This document shows positions 20,735 through 34,033 of a stretch of DNA of 64,000 bases, piece after piece. Position numbers and translations under genes: made by a program. Origin of the DNA: Leucaena leucocephala (lineage: Eukaryota; Streptophyta; Magnoliopsida; Fabales; Fabaceae); assembly GCA_037074615.1 (NCBI GenBank), contig CM073532.1, positions 17,314,001-17,378,000 on the forward strand, read 5' to 3'. Each line of letters starts with the position of its first letter. Position 1 is the first letter of the stretch. The notes beneath the pieces are model-generated. The model ran no database searches. It was not told the origin of the DNA and saw nothing but the letters and a program-made list of their open reading frames with translations.

Positions 20735-23045
20735 TGAAGGGAATTGGAAGACACGCAGCGGAATTTAACTTTAAAAATTTTTCCATTCCCAGCCAGGATC
20801 TACCGAATGTGTTTAAGTCAAGGAGAAAGAAGTGTTACCTTCGGTATTTGAGCTTTGGTCGCGACCTCAATGTCCACTAGTCGCGACTCCTCGCCTCTGG
20901 AACTTTCAGTCGCGACCTCCTTAGCTTTTAGTCGCGACCTCCTCAGCTTCTAGTCGCGACTTGTCGCCTCTGGAGTTTGTAGTCGCGACCTACTCTGCTT
21001 CTAGTCGCGACCTGTCGCCTCTGGAGCTTTTAGTCGCGACCTACTCTGCTTCTCGTCGCGACCTGCCTCTTCTTTTCGGATTTCTGACGTTCAGATGCCC
21101 GTATGGTCGCGACCTCAGCGTGTTCTGGTCACGACCTTGCTTCGTGTCTGGTCGTATCGTAGAAGTCGACAGCTCAGATCGGCTTCCTCTACTGGTATCC
21201 ACACGAACAGCATTCCAATTGCGAACGACGTGCTAGCGCCTCTTGTCCCTCTAGGGCTTTCTGGAGATTCCGTCCTCACCGTCTCTATTTCGGCAGTTTC
21301 TTATGTGCAAACCTTTTGCACTCTCCCTGCCCCCTCTTCTCACGTCTGAATGTGTGTGTAGAGATCTATCTTGTGTGTGGAACCCTAGCTCCTAATGTCA
21401 AATATATAGGAAGCTATCGGGCTTCTAATAGGGCCGGGCTTCAGAATTAATCTTATATTAATTCTGAATTAATACAATATCATATATTGCATAATTTAAT
21501 AAGAAACTGATTAAATAAATATGGTTTATATTAAATCCGTCCCACAGATTTAATTCACCTATTTATTTAATTTAAAATAAAGATAAGACAGAATTATATT
21601 TGATTTATTCTCATAAATCAAATTTGAGATATCTTATCAATTTGAATTTCAAATTCAAATAGATCATATCCATTTAAATTCAAATTCAAAAATGATAGAG
21701 ATTTAATTTATCCTTATAAATTAAATCTTACAAATATCTCTTATATTATATATATAATATATATATATATAAACTAATTTATATATATATATATAAAATA
21801 TATATCCACCCTAGATTATTCATTGAATCTAGACATCTCTTAGATTCAATGAATCTGGACATCATAGCTCATATTGGGCTGTTTTGTGTGCGACCCTGTA
21901 GGCCCATATGAAGTTGGCAGTGGCCCAGTTACTATACTGACCCACAAGTCGTAAGCGGTCTCTAGCAAGGCATTACGACTACCCAAAACATATGAGGATC
22001 GATAAACGATGTAACCTTTCATACAACCATATCACGTCCCTTTTGTCACATGATATTTCGGTCAAGGATGAGGCATGGAGAACGTCATCCTCCTATTCCT
22101 GACCATTACTTTCTCGATCCCTGAGTAGTCTGAATATAGAAATGGAACTACCCTTCCATTCCAGTATGGCCATACATTTCTCAGACTCACTCATCGAGGG
22201 GCCCAGTAATATCTCTCTACGAATGTGAGGGACAAATTCCATCTTGACCATTCACATTCCTCCGCATGAAAAACCACTAAGCCCGAGCATAGCCTTTATG
22301 ATCACTCGGTCAAAAGTGACTTTTGACTAGGTCAAAGCTGAGCGTTTGTCATGTAGAAATCCATGATGATCTCAGGTCAAAGGGCATAGTGACATGGCTT
22401 GTATATGAGAGAAGCTTATGACTTGACCCATGCAGCTCTCTCATTGCGGGTCGGTCCAACACCCTGTACTCTTACATGTGCTTATGACTTTGATTTATAT
22501 CTCTATATATCTTCAAAGTCATACTGGTCTTATTTCATCTCTGCTCCCACATAGATGACCGACCAGGGACATTTAGGATAAGATCATGAGTTATCCAAGG
22601 ATGGTCATCACAGTAAACATGCAAATAATGTGATAACCTGATACAATGATTGGCCCCTAGGGCACAATTTCCAACACAAATTTACCATAAAAGTTTATAG
22701 TCAGAAGCACTGGTATTCGAAAGTTTTTTTTTAGGATCAATGTTGCTCTAGAAGTTTTCAAATTGTAGTAATGTCACCCTATTGTTATCCAAAGTTAAGT
22801 GTGACTATTTGTTGACCATTATACTGACGTGGCATCTATATCATTTTTTTCTTTTGGATTAAAGTACAAATTTGCTCTGAAAATTTTCACTCAAGAGTGC
22901 TGGGTATCTAAAAAAAAATTTAGGTTAAATATTGCCCTACTATTATACAGGTTCAATTTGACTAAATATACTAAGTTGATCAGTCTACGTGTCATCCAAT
23001 ATGGTAGCAGACTATATTTCATTTTGGAATATCGTATGTTATTTT
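20717..23045 (+). repeat. About 190-bp tandem repeat, locus 1 (split)
   Basis: Two diverged units beginning GTTAATGTGCAAAT and containing GTAGTAATGTCACCCT and GACGTGGCAT. The first starts at about 20720, is split by the solo LTR at 20735-22676 and resumes at 22682; the second starts near 22855. The related locus at about 37035-39330 also holds two units and is also split by a family-1 solo LTR. Non-coding; family unknown. Confidence 0.65.
20735..22676 (-). mobile_element. Family-1 solo LTR, minus strand
   Basis: 1942-bp LTR, reverse orientation (plus strand begins TGAAGGGAATTGG and ends TTCCAACA), perfect TSD CAAAT at 20730-20734 and 22677-22681. Long open frames at 20961-21349 follow the TCGCGA array and are not genes. 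Confidence 0.95.
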
Positions 23046-24853
23046 TGTGAGATTCAATAATGTTTTGATAATATCAAAAATAACTCAAATAATTAAGTTT
23101 TTTCTATACTCAAATGAGGTCAAAAGTGATCTAAAATAATAAGTTGTATGTGTGTTTGAATGTTGTTAAGAGATGAAGTTAATCAAGTTAATCGATTGGT
23201 TGTTCGATTAATGTAGTGATAGTATTCTGTGCTATAAAGGAAAATTAATTAATCGATTAGTTAATGGATTAATGAGTGTTCATTAATCGATTAAGTGTTC
23301 GATTAATGTCATAAGATAGCTATCTAGAATTAAACAAATAAGTCAATTAACTGATTGATTAATTGAATAATTATAATTAATCGATTGCCTATTCAATTAA
23401 TCTGTTGAGAACAATTTTTCCTCTAAACAAATATAACTCTATTAATCGATTAATTTATATTAATTTATTAACTATTCGATTAATCAGTGAAGAATCATTT
23501 TGTGAAATTCAAATATGAATTCATTAATCAATTAATTTACATTAATAGATTAATTGTTCGATTAATTTGTGTTGAAAATATTTCCGTTTCAATTCTTTTA
23601 GAGATATTAATCGGCTAGATATTTGATTAACTTATGTTAAACGATTAACTTCATATATTTCAAATATCTTTCTCTGTTTGCATTGAAACTGATTGAATCT
23701 CTCTTTGAGCTATATATGATTGTTCCAAATACGAAATATATGTATATCTACACATTCTTAATTATATATCTTTTGAGAAACTTATTGCATTGTATATGGT
23801 TTAAAATTCTGATCAATGTGTCCTCTGTTTTCTGTTTATCTCATTAATTGAAATATTGATCAAATTAATGATAATTAATTGATTAATTCAGTATATTTCT
23901 TGAAAGCCATCTGAACCTAATTAGAGCATGATATGTTTAATATGAGTTGATTATTACTTGTTCATACACTTAATCATTGCTTAAACTACTAACAAATCTT
24001 TTAAGATTGAGTGTGTTCAGAAAGGGCTAAGAGATTGAAATGATGAAAGCTATGTCAATAGAATCTTGATACATCCAGCAAAGTATTAAATGCTCACCTA
24101 ACCACCAACGATGCCTTCACTTTAATGGTTACAATGGCAACAAGTATGAGTCTAACATATTACCAAGCAAAGGAATCTAAAAGAACAAGATCTTTCAAAA
24201 TGTATATGTCAGCAATAACGGCTATATTTTGATAAGGGCCATCTCAACGGCTACTTTAACACTTCAACAGAATTGTGAAGACGAAGTATAAAAGAAAGAA
24301 GAAGCCAAAGTGGGAAAGCTGAAGAAGTTGGAAGACTTAACAAGAAAAGTTTACAATGCATTTTGATCATATTTATTAGGTCTCTGATATATTCTGTTTT
24401 TCTTCTTATGGCTTAGAGAAAGCATAATCTTATATGGGAGAAACTTAGATAGTGAGCTTAAGTTATTATCTTATCCACTCTACTGATGAGGGAGTTTATT
24501 TGTATCAACAATTTACTTTGAATTGCTCAAGTGGGAATGTTGAGTGATCATAATCTTACAAGTGTAAGGGGAAGTGAGAGAGATTCTCACTATAAATACC
24601 TTACCGTTTGTTGTCTTGGGGATAGTAGAACACTTAGAGGAGCTCTTTAGGGACTGGACATAGGTCAAGTGGGTGTCCAAACTAATATAAATCTTACTAT
24701 GCAGTACTTCTTTGACAACTTCTTCATTTGGTGATATCATTCTAAACTCTATTCTTTAAACTTGATTATAAATATCTTTAGAGTTTTTAGAAGTTTTAAA
24801 ATCCCACAAACACTCAATTCACCCTCTCTTGGGTGATGCAGCCTATTCTAACA
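23046..24853 (+). repeat. 5' LTR of SIRE-like element
   Basis: 1808 bp from TGTGAGATTCAATAATG to CTATTCTAACA. The first half (about 23190-23660) is packed with TTAATCGATTAA-type palindromes. The start is homologous to 25544 and 36082, and the end is homologous to the minus-strand fragment at 39430. Confidence 0.88.
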
Positions 24854-24854
24854 T

Positions 24855-24869
24855 TTGGTATCAGATCAG
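24855..24869 (+). other. Primer-binding site, SIRE-like element
   Basis: TTGGTATCAGATCAG two bases after the LTR end, complementary to initiator tRNA-Met except for a change in the GAGC part. Confidence 0.85.
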
Positions 24870-24911
24870 GTCACTTGTTTAAAAGATTTAACGATCTCAA
24901 GTGCAAAGACC

Positions 24912-25543
24912 ATGGCTACATTTTTATAATACTATTCCTCTTATTTGAAAATACTTTCAGAAGGTTTTGATAATACTATTCCTCCTGTTGTAGAAAATTT
25001 TGAGTTTTTGTATTAGAAAGGTTTGATGACCACATTTTTTAAAACTCTTAATTTTAATATGAGAAAAATCCTTTCAAATAATTTTGATTTTAAACCTAAA
25101 AAGGATTAGAATGAAAATGAAAAGAAATTATTTTTCTTAAATTTTAGAGCAATGAAAATTTTATACAATATTTTATCTGAAAGTGATTATTTGAAAATTA
25201 AACTTTGCTCTAATGTCAGATACATTTTTTAAACTCTTGAGTCTACTTATTCCTCTAACGATCATATTAAAGTTAATGATGATAATTCATCATTAGGATT
25301 GAAAGTTGCAAATCTACATCTGATGAACAAAAGGGAGATGATGCTGAAAATGGAGAAATCATAGAATATCTCCATGAAATGATCAACATGGGGAAACAAG
25401 AGAAAAAAGATAATCAAGAAGAGCTCAAAGTTCATGAATCTGGTAAATCCTCATTCAAAGCTCAAAATATCTCAACGGTAAATCATTTCAAGTCTTGTGG
25501 ATTTATGAAAAATAATAACAAAAGTTTTCATGATATGATTTTT
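24912..25543 (+). pseudogene. SIRE-like gag, decayed
   Basis: A starting ATG at 24912 is followed by many stops. Scattered copia-gag text remains, such as NFRAMKILYNILSESDY near 25140-25190 and a later lysine/glutamate-rich stretch (about 25330-25440). It is cut by the solo LTR at 25544 before the zinc knuckle; the coding sequence resumes at 27191. Confidence 0.65.
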
Positions 25544-27190
25544 TGTTAGATTTAATAATATTTTGTTGATGTCAAAACAAAATCAAATGATTAAGTTATT
25601 ACTATGCTTGAATGATGTCAAAAGTAATTTAAAAGAATCCAAAGTATTTATGTGTTTAAAAGATGTTAAAAAGAAAAATCAAATGAGTTAATCGATTAGG
25701 TGTAATCAATCAATTAATGAGTATCAATTAATCAATTGGTTGTTCGATTAATGCAAAGACAGTGTTATATGAACATGAATTAATCGATTAGTTTGTTTGA
25801 TTAAATATCATAAGATTGCTCTCTAACATTAAAAAGATAAGTCAATTAATCGGTAATTCGATTAATCTGTTGAGAACAATTTTTCTTTTGAACAAAGATA
25901 ACTCTATTAATTGATTATTTAATGGATTAATTTACATTAATCGATTAACTGTTCGATTAATCAGTAGAGAATCATTTTGTGATATTCAAATCTGAATTCA
26001 TTAATCAATTAATTTACATTAATGGATTAATTGTTCAATTAATTTGTGTTAAAAATATTTTTGTTTCAATTATTCTAGAGACATTAATAGACTAAGCATT
26101 CGATTAACTTATATTAATCGATTAGTTAATTAATTAAGTTCATATATTTCAAAAAAATTTCTCTATTTGCATTGAATCTGATTGAATCTCTCCTTGAGCT
26201 ATTTATGATTGTTCCAAATATGAAATATACCTTTTTGTCTTTACATTCTTCTTTATATATCTTTTGAGAAACTTATTGCATTATATATGGTTGAAACTTC
26301 TGATCAATGTGATGCTCTATTTTCTATTTCTCTCATTAATTGAATCATTGATCGAATTAATGATAATTAATCGATTAATACGGTTTTCTGAAAGCCATCT
26401 AAACTTGATTAAGACCTTTACCTTTAATAATGACTTGATTATTAATAGTTTATACACTTACTCAATGTTTTAATTACTGACAAATCCTTTGAGGTTGAGT
26501 ATGTTCAGAAAAGGCTAAAAGTCAGAAATGATGAAGGATGTGGCAATGTAAACTTGCTACTTCCAGCAAAGCATTAAATGCTCACCTACCCGCGAACGAC
26601 CAACCTCTCCTTTACTCCAACGGTTACAAATATGAGTCTAACGGCTACCAACCAAAGCAAATGCTATTTAAAGACTCAGCATTGATGATGAAGAAGAAGA
26701 AGAACGAACTGATCAACAAATTTTGAATTTAATACATTATCTGTTTCTTCATTATGTAACCTGACATTTATTGAGCTTCATGTTTATCATCATACATACT
26801 CTTTGAGGGAGAGATTGAAAAAAATATCTTCATATATTCTGTATACTTAAGAGATTGGTTCTCTTAGGTTAGGAATATTACCTTACGGGAAGTAAGGGGG
26901 AGTGATTGAGGGAATCAACTGCTATACTGAAGCATCAAGAGCCTGTTCAAATCTTGGAGATAGTGGAAAATCTCAAAAGGATTATGAGGACTGGACATAG
27001 GAAAAAAGAATTAGTCCAAATTAGTAAAACTGCTTGTGTTGATTCTTCTATCCCTCCATGAAATCTTTCTGATCCTATTCTCTTTATACATTCTTATTTT
27101 CAATGTCATTAATTTTTTTAATTTCCTTTAAAGATTTTAAAACACCCAATTCACCCCCTCTTGGGTGTACCTGCCTAGTCTAATTATACA
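25544..27190 (+). mobile_element. SIRE-family solo LTR nested in gag
   Basis: Starts TGTTAGATTTAATAATATTTTG and ends near 27190 (TACA), about 1.65 kb, homologous along its length to the LTR at 23046. Possible TSD TTTTT (25539-25543) versus TTCTT (27191-27195), imperfect. Gag-pol text lies on both sides, so it is an insertion into the element rather than a terminal LTR. The right boundary is less certain than the left. Confidence 0.7.
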
Positions 27191-28640
27191 TTCTTATTCT
27201 ACTGCTTCTTGTTATCACAAGAAGAACGGACCCTATGGCACATTTAAATGGGTTCCAAAAGGCACTTATATACCTAAGGTAATCCAAACTAACCAAAAAG
27301 GACCCAAGGAAATCTGGGTATGTAAAGTCAAATGATTTTGTTTCAGGTTTATCTTAAAGCATCCAAGACCAACAAGTGGTATATTGATAGTGGATGCTCT
27401 AGACATATGACTGGAGACACAGAGAAGTTCCTCAAGCTTCATTACAAGGAAGGTGGCAAAGTAAGCTTTGGATGAATCAATCCGAGAAGATTGTTGGGAT
27501 TGGACAAGTTGGTAGGAAAGAAGGGGTGAAAGTGAAAGATGTATACTATGTAGAAGGATTATGTCACAACCTCTTTAGTGTGAGTCAAACTACGGATAAA
27601 GACAACTGGATCATTTTTTACTAAGAGGAATGCCTGATAGTAAGCAAGAAAGATCTTTCACTCAACAAGGAAAGCTTGAAGGCAAAACTCTGTGCTCCAA
27701 GGGATGATAACTATTATATTATTTCTATTAATTCAAATTCACCTGAAAAATACTTTTTTAGTAAATATGAAGAAAGTTGGTTATGGCACAAGAGATTAGC
27801 TCATGTAAATATGCATCAAGTTTCAAAATTAGTTAAGAAAGATTTAGTAATTGGTTTACCTGAAGTTAAAACTGAAATCAATATTGTTTGTGAAGCTGGT
27901 AAAAAAGGGAAACAAGTAAAGTCCTCTTTAAATCAAAGAAGGAGGTCTCAACTGAGAGACCATTCCAATTACTCCATATGGATTTGGTTGGTCCATCAAG
28001 AATCAAAAGTTTTAGAGAAAACTTATATACTTTAGTGATAGTTGATGGCTATTCGAGATTTTTCTGGACTTTATTTCTTTCATCCGAAGATGAGACTTTT
28101 AAGGCTTTTGTTGTGTTTGCCAAAAAGGTGGAAAATGAGAAAGGTATTTCTATTATGTCTATCAGGACTGATCATGGGGGAGAATTTGAGAACACTGAAT
28201 TTACTTAATTTTGTGACAACTATGGGATAGATCATAAATTCTCTGCACCAAGAACACCACAACAAAATGGAGTTGTTGAAAGGAAAAATAGAGTCCTCAT
28301 TGAGATGGGTAGAGCGATGTTTAGCGACAAGGGTGTCTCACAAGTTTTCTGGATAGAGGTTATGAACACAGCAAATTACATATCCAACCCAGCCTACATC
28401 AAACCATTACTCAACAAGATACCATATGAGATCTACAAAGTAGACAAGCCTAATCTCACTCATATGAGGATCTTTGGGAGGAAAACAACAACAACAAAGA
28501 ACATTTGGATAAATTCGATCCTAAATTTGATGAGGGTATTTTTCTTGGTTATTTTATTCGTAGTAAAGCATACAGACTTTTTAATAAAAGAACTTTTACA
28601 ATAGAAGAGTCTGTTCATGTAGTGCTTTCTGAAACAGAAC
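27191..28640 (+). pseudogene. SIRE-like protease and integrase, broken
   Basis: Protease text KWYIDSGCSRHMTGD at about 27371-27415 with active-site Asp. The pre-integrase block SWLWHKRLAHVNMHQVSKL is in the frame 27676-28035. The integrase core is spread over the frames 27978-28208 and 28305-28604: MDLVGPSR (first Asp), RTDHGGEF (second Asp) and, after an in-frame TAA at 28206-28208, the PQQNGVVERKNR block with the catalytic Glu. Several frameshifts and stops separate the parts. Confidence 0.85.
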
Positions 28641-28979
28641 CAACTTCAAAGCCTCTAGATGATGAAGCTGAAATCTTACAGGGTGTTGAAACACTAAAAC
28701 TGAACAAAAAGAAAATGCACTTAGTTGATCAACTTGGTAACGAGCCTAATGAGTCAGAAAAAGATCAACCTAGAGCCTGGAGACATAATAGAATCATCCT
28801 TTACATCATGTTATTGGCGAAGTCGATGAAGGAGTAAGAGCCCAGAGACTAGTATTCAATGAAGTGCACTTTTCTGCATTTATTTTTAACATTGATCCCA
28901 CCAACATAGATGAAGCATATCAGATGATTTATGGATAGTTGTTATATAGGAAGAGCTAAATCAATTTGAACGAAATAAA

Positions 28980-30425
28980 GTTTGAGACTTGGTACCTAGA
29001 CCCAATGATCATCTAGTCATCGGGACTAAATGGGTATTCAAGAATAAACTTGATGAATCTGCTGTAATTATTCTGAATAAGGCTAGATTAGTTGTAAAAG
29101 GCTATAATCAAGAAGAAGGTATTGATTATGAGGAAACCTATTCTCCAATAGCCGCCGGTTTGGAAGCCATACGAGTACTCCTAGCCTTTGCTTGCATTAA
29201 AAATTTTAAACTCTGTCAAATTGATGTCAAAAGTTCTTTTCTTAATGGTTATATAATGGAAGAAGTCTACATAAAACAACCACCTAGTTTTGAAGAGCAT
29301 CATTTTCCAAATCATGGTTATAAACTTAAGAAAGCATTATATGGTTTAAAACAAACTCCTAGAGCTTGGTATGATTGACTTAGCAAGTTCCTGATAGAGA
29401 AAGGCTTTGAAAGAGGAAAAGTAGATAATACCCTATTTATTAAAAGAAACAAATATGACCTTTTAGTAGTCCAAATTTATGTTTATGATATTATCTTCAG
29501 TGCTACTAATAAGGACCTTTGTCAAGAGTTTGCCAAGACAATGCAGGGAGAGTTTGAAATGTCTATGATGGGAGAATTGAACTTCTTCCTTGGGCTTCAA
29601 ATTAAACAATGAAAGAATGGTATCTTTATTTCACAAACAAAGTACTTGAAGGAGCTCCTGAAAAATTTGAATTGGAATAAGCCAAAAGTGTCTTGACCCT
29701 GATGAGTACAAGTGCCATGTTAGATAAGGAAGAAAAGGGAAAATACTTTAACATTACAAAATATAGAGGAATGATTGGATCTCTATTATACCTCACGACA
29801 AGTAGACCAAGTATACAATTTAGTGTGGGGATGTGTACACGATATCAAGCTGCTCTAAAGGAATCACATGCTGAAGTTGTAAAGAGAATATTCATATATC
29901 TTGTGGGAACCATTAACCTTGGAATATGGTCCCAAAGGATGAGCAGAATACTTGGTAGCACACTCAGACCCTGACCATGGAGGATATAAAATAGATAGAA
30001 AAAGCATTAGTGGACAATGTGAATTCTTTGGTGACTGTCTAGTTTCATGGTTCAGTAAGAAGCAATATACGGTGTCTATCTCATCAACAGAAGCTAAGTA
30101 TGTAGCGGTTGGAAGTTGTTGTGCACAAGTACTATGTCTCAAACAACAACTTCAAGATCTAGGAATATATTTGAACAAGATTCTAATTTTATGTGCCAAC
30201 ACAAGCACAATCAATTTGTCAAAGAATCCCATACTTCATTCCTAGATCAAGCACATTGATATCAAACACCACTTTATAAGAGATCATGTGCAGAAGAAAG
30301 ATATAAAAGTTGAATTCATCCCAACTCATTTACAGCTAGCAGATATCTTCACCAAACCATTTGCTCAGGATCTATTCAACTACATCAGGAGAGAATTAGG
30401 AATGTCAAATTCCAATGAGTTGTAA
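28980..30425 (+). pseudogene. SIRE-like RT and RNase H, catalytic Asp lost
   Basis: RT starts about 28989 with GTKWVFKNK, followed by IDVKSSFLNGYIMEEVYI and KKALYGLKQTPRAWYD, then a stop (29378). The downstream catalytic box reads YVYD, with Tyr (29484-29486) in place of the first Asp of YVDD, so polymerase activity would be lost even without the stops. RNase H text follows: SISSTEAKYVAVGSC in the frame at 29952-30245, then FIPTHLQLADIFTKPF, ending at the stop at 30423-30425. Confidence 0.85.
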
Positions 30426-31035
30426 GAATTCTATTTCCTTAATAAACTAACTTAAGTTTGTTTAATTTTTAAATTTTCTTCATCCTTCATTTTCTTAAAA
30501 TAATTATTCAATACTCATGTTTTGATGATTCAAGTTGTTAACTTAAGCTTTAGACTTTTTAGATAAATTTTTGTAGGATGCTCTGTTATTGGATTGAAAA
30601 ATAGAGGCTAACAGAGGATGGATTAATCCAACACTTAATCGATTAATGGAGGGAGGTAACTTTATGTTTGTTAAAATATAGGTTAAATGTGTTATTTTTA
30701 TAAAATTAATTGATTAATTGAAATTAATCGAACCCTTAGTCGATTAATTAATGAAAAATGGTGATATGTGTGTGCTTAAATGTCAAATTAATCGATTAAC
30801 AGTTCCATTAATTGAAAGTAATCGAACAAGTAATCGATTAATCATATTTAAAAATGTTTTACAAGCTGTTTTACTTTAAAATTAATCGATTAAGAAACAA
30901 CTAATCGATTAATGGATATTGAATGTGTTCAATGTTGTTTTTTCTTGAGAATTAATCGATTGACTATTCGATTAATGTTAATTAATCGAACATCTAATCT
31001 TTAAAATTAATCGATTGACTATTCAAATAATTGCC
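30426..31035 (+). repeat. pol-env spacer with TTAATCGATTAA array
   Basis: Non-coding stretch after pol. From about 30620 to 31030 there are about ten copies of ATCGATT or ATTAATCG, the same palindrome that fills the first half of the SIRE LTRs. The element thus carries the motif both in its LTRs and before its env-like region. Confidence 0.7.
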
Positions 31036-34001
31036 AAGTGTAAAGTAGATAAAAGTTTTGGGCTATTAAGTGTAATTATAAAAAGTTGAGGGCCTAAAGT
31101 GTAATTTCTAAAAGTTCAAGGGCAAATTGGTAAATATGAAAAGTTGAGCCGGAAAAGGACAAAAAAATTCTCAGAATCAGTTCAGTCCCAAATTTTCCCA
31201 GTAAATAGAGAAAATTATTCTGATCAATTTAACGCAATACAGAATTTTGATTTGAGGTCCCGATAAATTTATATGAATTTCTGAAGATTAAAAAAATTAG
31301 TGCAACATCCTGTGGACCTCATAATTAGATAAAATTTTGCAGTAAATTCTTATAATTAATATGAGAATTTATAAAATTGACAAAACTCAAAAAGGAGTTA
31401 TGTGAATTTTATAGTAGAATTTACTATGGATTAAAACACTGATAAATATTTTTGGGGGAATTTCTTAGGAATTGAGTCCATGAAGGCAAGGGACCACATA
31501 GAGGACCTAGAATGGCACCTTATAGGCCCAATAATATTTTTAGATAAGTATGTGGGCCAGTGCCAATAAAGACCTATAAAATATAAAATTGCGAAAATGC
31601 CACTAAGTATGCCACTGTGTTGTGCCATTGAGCCAGCGATGAATGAAGGGCATTTTGGACATTTGAATAAGGTTAGACAGTTAAAGAGAGTTCCCAAAAT
31701 AGTTAATCAAGGTCAAAAAATACTCTGATGATGTATGAAAAGACGATAATACCCTAGAGATATTAAAGTATATAAAGAAGAACCAAGGTATATTTTAGTA
31801 ATTTGCCAAGGGATCTGTAATTAAGTTTAGACCTAGTCTAAGAATTTCAATGGTATGAAGAATCTAGATACTGGATTTAAGATCAGAAAGCATATTATGG
31901 AATCTCAAAAAAATTAGAATTATAAAACAATATGTTTTTTTAGGGAATCGGACTGAGCCGGTACCGGATTGGACTAAAATTTTTCCAGATATTTCCCTTG
32001 GAAATTTTGCCACATGTGCTATGAGGTGTCCCTTGATGATGTCATGGATGATGTCATAAAGAGGCTTTTAGGATAAGTTTTATTCAAGAGTAAATATGAG
32101 CCACTAGATCAAATAGTGCACAAAGTGATCTTGGTCATTCATTTTCCATGAGTTTTTTCTATAAATACCCCATATTTCTGCTTCAAAACCGTATCATGAG
32201 GACTCTTGGGGAGGTGCTGTCCAATTGGAAACTCAAGCCAAGACAAAGAAGAATCCAAGGTTCAAAGTTTAATTTAGCTAGAGATTAAAGGTAAGCAATC
32301 TATCATAGCTTATTTTTCTCTAATTTTAGGGCTTGAACTTAGGGTTTTTATGGAAGAAAGTTGAGTTTTTCCTAGCGTGTATGTGCTGTCCAAAACCCTA
32401 GATGAAAGGAGAAAGAAGAAATTAAAGTTAGAGTTATGTGATGTATGCTTAAACAAGCTAGTTAGATGATTGACTTTGCCATGGAAGAGACCTTTTGGTC
32501 TACACTATTCATGATAGAGGGAGATAGAATTTCAATGATCTAATGCTTCCATTGAATTTATTTGATGATTTTGTGTAGGATTGGATAGGTTTTGAACCTT
32601 GGAAGCATTGGAATTCAAAGTTATAATTCTTGGAAGTCTTCTCTATTACTATTCACTCATATAAATAGTGATTGGAATTTCATGATTGTGATGCTTCAAA
32701 TGGTTTTAAAATAAAAAGTTGTGTGGGATAAAGTAGAGAAACAAGTATTGAAAACATTGAAATCAAAATGAGAATTTTTACAAGGATTATGTATATTCTT
32801 CAATTCTGTCCAGAACAGTGTATGGGAGCTAGAATTTCATGATTCTAAGCTCATAAATGGATTCAAAAGATGAAATTGTGTAGGGTAAAGTCAAGACATC
32901 AATTGATTCAAATGCCAAATCAATTAGTAAAGAATAAAGAAAGTTAATGTAGTTAAGTAAGCTCAATATTCAAGAAAAGTTAGATTGTAATGGATGGATG
33001 ATTTTGTGATGTTAGGATTTGATTGTGGACTCCAAAGAGGCAGCCACACATCAAGGAGAAATAAAAAGAAAAAGGCAAAGATAAAGAGAAATAAAGTCAA
33101 GCATGTGAGGTAGTAAACTTATCCTAAACTTATATGTATTGAATGTTATACTTGGTTATGCTATGGTTTTGTAGAATTGTGTTGCATATGTGTTTATGAT
33201 TGAAGCTCTGTTTCTATTATTACTTTGGCCAATTGTATTTCATATGATACATGGAAGCATGCACATTACACAATGTTAACACTTTCACAAGCAAGCACAA
33301 GTATTTATATTAATACATGCATTGTTTAGTACCGTTTGCTACCTAGATTTCCTCCCCAGAAATCTCACCCCATCCATGTAATTCTAATCTCAATAGGTTT
33401 ATGAATGATGAGAGAGGATGGAGAATCATGAAGAGAAGTTAGAGATTGGATTATGTAAATGTTATATGATGAATGTATGAATTGTTGCAAGTAATAATGT
33501 TGTATGACAAGTTTGAGCAACAATATTCATGATGTAATGAGAAATAGTAAATGATAGAATAAACATATGAAATTTTATATACATTTAGTTAACATGTTAA
33601 GCTTCATTTTGACACCAAGAACACCTTATTTCGATGTCTGTACAGAGAGAACAAATTTTCCAAAGATGGGGACCAGAATCTGTTTTTAGAATTTTTGACC
33701 AAATGAACAGTAATCTTTAACGATTAAACTGTATTAATTGGATAAGCATTTGGTCAAGAAATTATTTTTTCAATAAATTTTAAGATGTTAGCTTCTAGTA
33801 AAATTTTTAACCACTACATTTCAATTTTTCTAGAATTAATTATAATTTTTTGAAGTTAGTCGCCGAATCTGGAATACCATATGAACAGTAACTCGAGAAG
33901 AGTAAAAATTCCAGATTTAGCTAATGGACTCCCAAGGTCTTGTAAGTGGTTCTAAATGCTACCGAATGGTCCTTAAGACATACGAAAGTAAGGATGTTAC
34001 A
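31036..34001 (+). mobile_element. Family-2 LTR in the SIRE spacer
   Basis: Non-coding unit homologous to the family-2 copy at 56717-59757. It ends ATGTTACA at 34001, has TATAAATA at 32160-32167, and contains the shared CATGCACATTACACAATG stretch near 33260. Its first 200 or so bp, with the expected TGTAACATCC, are not visible, so it is 5'-truncated or diverged. No TSD could be confirmed; the left boundary is approximate. Confidence 0.6.
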
Positions 34002-34033
34002 CATTTCATCGATCAATCTTTTAAATCACATAA

